Shown here piece after piece: positions 38,485 to 64,000 of a stretch of 64,000 nt of DNA. Positions within the stretch are counted from its first letter, which is position 1; each line of letters starts with the position of its first letter. Under the pieces are notes generated by a model that ran no database searches, was not told the DNA's origin, and saw only the letters and a list, made by a program, of their open reading frames with translations. Origin of the DNA: Chondrilla cf. caribensis (lineage: Eukaryota > Porifera > Demospongiae > Chondrillida > Chondrillidae); the NCBI GenBank assembly GCA_964020155.1, contig OZ026549.1, positions 1,511,133-1,575,132 of the forward strand, read 5' to 3'. A program made the translations under genes and the position numbers.

Positions 38485-39258
38485 TAGACTAGCTGGGTTT
38501 GGAACCCTCATGCAATCCAGAGAGTTTATAGAAATTGTGCAACCTGACCACTGCTGTATAGAGCAGACTGATAGCCCTGAACAAATGCCCAGGAATGCGA
38601 CCCATTGGAGTAGGAGAGACCGTCAGGAGAATACTTGGCAAAGCCATCCTCTCCATCATCAAGTAGGATGTGCTTGAAGCTGCTGGCACCCTCCAACTCT
38701 GTGTAGGTCAAGAAGCTGGAAGCAAGGCTGCGATGCATGCCTAGGGAGCGTTTAGGGATACTTTGTGGTCGAGGTACAATTGGTAACCCACCTCACTCTC
38801 AACAAAATGTGTTTGTGGTAAGGCCTATTGTGTTGATCACACCCTCACCCCTGCTACTACCTCGAGATCTGTTAGGTGAGACTTTGTCTCATGCCACTGC
38901 CATCACAGAAGATAAAGCTCGCCTTGACTTCAAGGTACAAGCGTTCAGGGGAAAACGGTACCAAATGGCATTTTTCGATGTGAGGGTATTCAACCCAAAT
39001 GTCCCATCTCACCGGAAGCTCCAGTTGGCCATGCCCTACCACAGACAGGAGAAAGAGAAGCAAAGCAAACATGAACAGAGGATCCGTGAGGTCGAGCTCA
39101 GCTCCTTCACTGCCCTGGTATTCTCCACATCTGGTGGCATATATGCAAGGCAAAGTCCACCACCACAGCCTACATGCAAGAGGCTGGCATCTTTATTGGC
39201 CACCAAGACTAAGACATTATACGTCCTTGCAGTGTCAGAGGGCCGAATTGTCCTCTGA
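38485..39258 (+). mobile_element. Broken reverse-transcriptase retroelement fragment
   Basis: On the plus strand, around 38,560-38,735 in a frame with stops, one can read a reverse-transcriptase motif (KCPGMRPIGVGET, then VRRILGKAI) and a following AAGTLQLCVGQEAG-like segment. From 38,737 an open frame continues. At residues 70-130 it has FFDVRVFNPNVPSHRK and EQRIREVELSSFTALVFSTS, which I recognise from the C-terminal part of retroelement polyproteins common in cnidarian and sponge genomes. The part between is deleted and the end is truncated, so this is a dead copy. The clade is not determined. Confidence 0.75.
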
Positions 39259-39319
39259 TGTATATATATATATATATTATATTTGTATGTATTATATGTA
39301 TATGTATATATATATATAT

Positions 39320-39381
<62 letters not shown>

Positions 39382-39400
39382 GTGTGTGTGTGTGTTTTAA
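39258..39400. repeat. (TA)n microsatellite
   Basis: TA array with TATTTATATG interruptions directly after the retroelement fragment, followed by (GT)n and an AT-rich spacer to about 39,950 with nothing recognised. Confidence 0.93.
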
Positions 39401-40099
39401 TAATTGTTATTAGATTCATGTATTTACCGGTGTTGTTTTTGATATTAAATTTTTTTATGATCATCTTATAAAAGGGAGGATACCAAATGTGCTTCATATA
39501 CTTACGCTCACAGCCTAACCGAGGCCCTAGGCCTAGCTGTCAAATACCTTATAGGAATATGAGAATATACAAAGTCAAAATAGAGTATATTCGTATAATC
39601 ATTCTTGTCTTTTTTTTTCTTTCATTCTTTTCATTATACTGTACTTCACACAGTTTGTCAAGCAAACCTTTATGCTCATTCCATTGTGTTTGTGATTACA
39701 CTGTAGTGCTTGTGTCTGAGCTTGCATACTCATTATAGTAACTTCAATCTTATGTAAAGTATTGATAAACATTGTACATGATATTATGTATATGATTATT
39801 ATAGCATCCTGTATGCATGTACCATTACCATTATGCATGCATGATTATTATACCATCCTTCACCTATGAGTACATTATTGTAACTTAATACTTGTCTTAC
39901 CCCCATGTAGCTATTGACGATTTACGAATATACATGTAGTTCTATCGGAATACCCTGGGACGTCACTGAGGGAACAGGGTAGGGGATTCCCCTAAGAGTA
40001 ATTACGCAACACTCATGTCCTAATTTGGCGTGCAGCCTCGTCCGTCATTCTTCGTATATTGACTCGCCCACGACGGAATGAAGACAAGACGTATTTGCA

Positions 40100-40167
40100 C
40101 ATCTCCTATAATGTAGGATCTGTACGGTGATTTGGACGCGATTGTTTCCTCGAAGAAGAAGGACGCG
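40100..40167 (+). promoter_or_regulatory. Putative 5' leader of the SOD-repeat/SH3 gene
   Basis: A TATAAT lies at 40,107-40,112, about 55 bases before the ATG. An in-frame TAG at 40,114-40,116 excludes an upstream in-frame start between there and 40,168. The GC content rises here compared with the spacer. Confidence 0.3.
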
Positions 40168-63420
<23,253 letters not shown>

Positions 63421-64000
63421 ATTTGGAAACTTAAACTAATGTAAAATTGATAATGTACGTACCAATTTGGATTTTGAACTAATTGTGTGCTCAAAAGCTT
63501 TGTTTTTACTTGACTAGTCCAGCCCAATATATATAATGTATTATATGTAACAATGATCTTTCTAATGATAGTACAGAGGACCTATTATTATTATTATAAA
63601 GTTTTACTTTTTCATATAATAATAATAATAATTATAAAATTAGTTATATGAAATATTGTCCAATATCAGACTAGTATGGTATATTATTGTAAGAGTACAT
63701 TATATTGTATAGGTGTGTAGGACGTATATATGCACCTATAGATATTACTATCTATTTACGTACATATAAATTATTAATTACTGAGCGTTTATACCGTGAG
63801 GTTATCTGTTTCTGTCGCATAGGGGTGCCCAGAGTTGGCGCCCACTCATTTGATTAGTTTCCGGGCTAAAATTCTAGATTTTGTCCCATTTGTGCTTTCT
63901 TTCGCCGTTATGCCCGAATTCCAGACCAATCTCTAATTCTTGGAATTTCAAAATTGGGCATCTTTTTCAAGCAACCCCTACAGATTAATTTTAGAGTACC
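63421..64000. other. 3' flank of the SOD-repeat/SH3 gene
   Basis: (TTA)n and (ATA)n runs at 63,583-63,640. I see no canonical AATAAA close to the stop. From 63,780 the sequence is less repetitive (GCCCACTCATTTGATTAG and so on) but no frame or element is recognised before the window ends. Confidence 0.5.

Overview
This is eukaryotic, almost certainly animal, DNA. Genes are split into many short exons with GT..AG introns, there are no operons, and the spacers are packed with (CA/GT)n arrays, minisatellites and small DNA transposons. The transposon proteins are of types I associate with sponges and cnidarians, and the protein architectures would suit a sponge. The organism itself is an inference; nothing in the window names it.

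Layout. (1) About 1-1,180: a minisatellite, then a partial divergent gene on the minus strand (first coding exon 878-986) that appears to share a roughly 190-base CCAAT-containing promoter with ST13. (2) 1,180-14,750: a complete 13-exon ST13/Hip co-chaperone gene (397 aa). A Tigger/pogo-like transposon with a nested hAT-like element sits in intron 2. (3) 14,751-26,340: no gene recognised, only arrays and dispersed repeats. (4) 26,459-37,478: a 3-exon gene for a secreted subtilisin-like protease (836 aa). It has a signal peptide, I9 propeptide, intact S8 catalytic domain, Ser/Thr/Pro linker and a C-terminal repeat domain resembling BTRD/polyglycine-hydrolase structural repeats. Its 7.4-kb first intron carries a 956-base transposon with a HIRAN-like ORF. 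(5) 37,480-40,100: a tRNA-derived SINE-like fragment and a broken reverse-transcriptase element. (6) 40,168-63,420: a 12-exon gene for a predicted 2,174-aa single-pass membrane protein. Outside the membrane it has three whole copper/zinc-superoxide-dismutase-like (SOD) domains and a fourth split by a mucin-like region with furin-type sites. After the membrane segment comes a long proline-rich tail with three SH3 domains. (7) 63,421-64,000: 3' flank, nothing coding seen.

The most interesting object is gene 6, a SOD-repeat ectodomain joined to an SH3-adaptor tail. I know copper-only SOD-repeat proteins in animals and SH3 adaptors, but I do not recall them fused in one receptor-like chain. Every exon junction keeps frame, and nine of eleven introns are phase 1. 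The three large genes look functionally unrelated: cytosolic chaperoning, secreted proteolysis, and a cell-surface redox or copper sensor or adhesion receptor.

All gene models come from reading splice sites and frames by eye. There is no transcript evidence. Protein family names rest on recognised motifs, not on searches.
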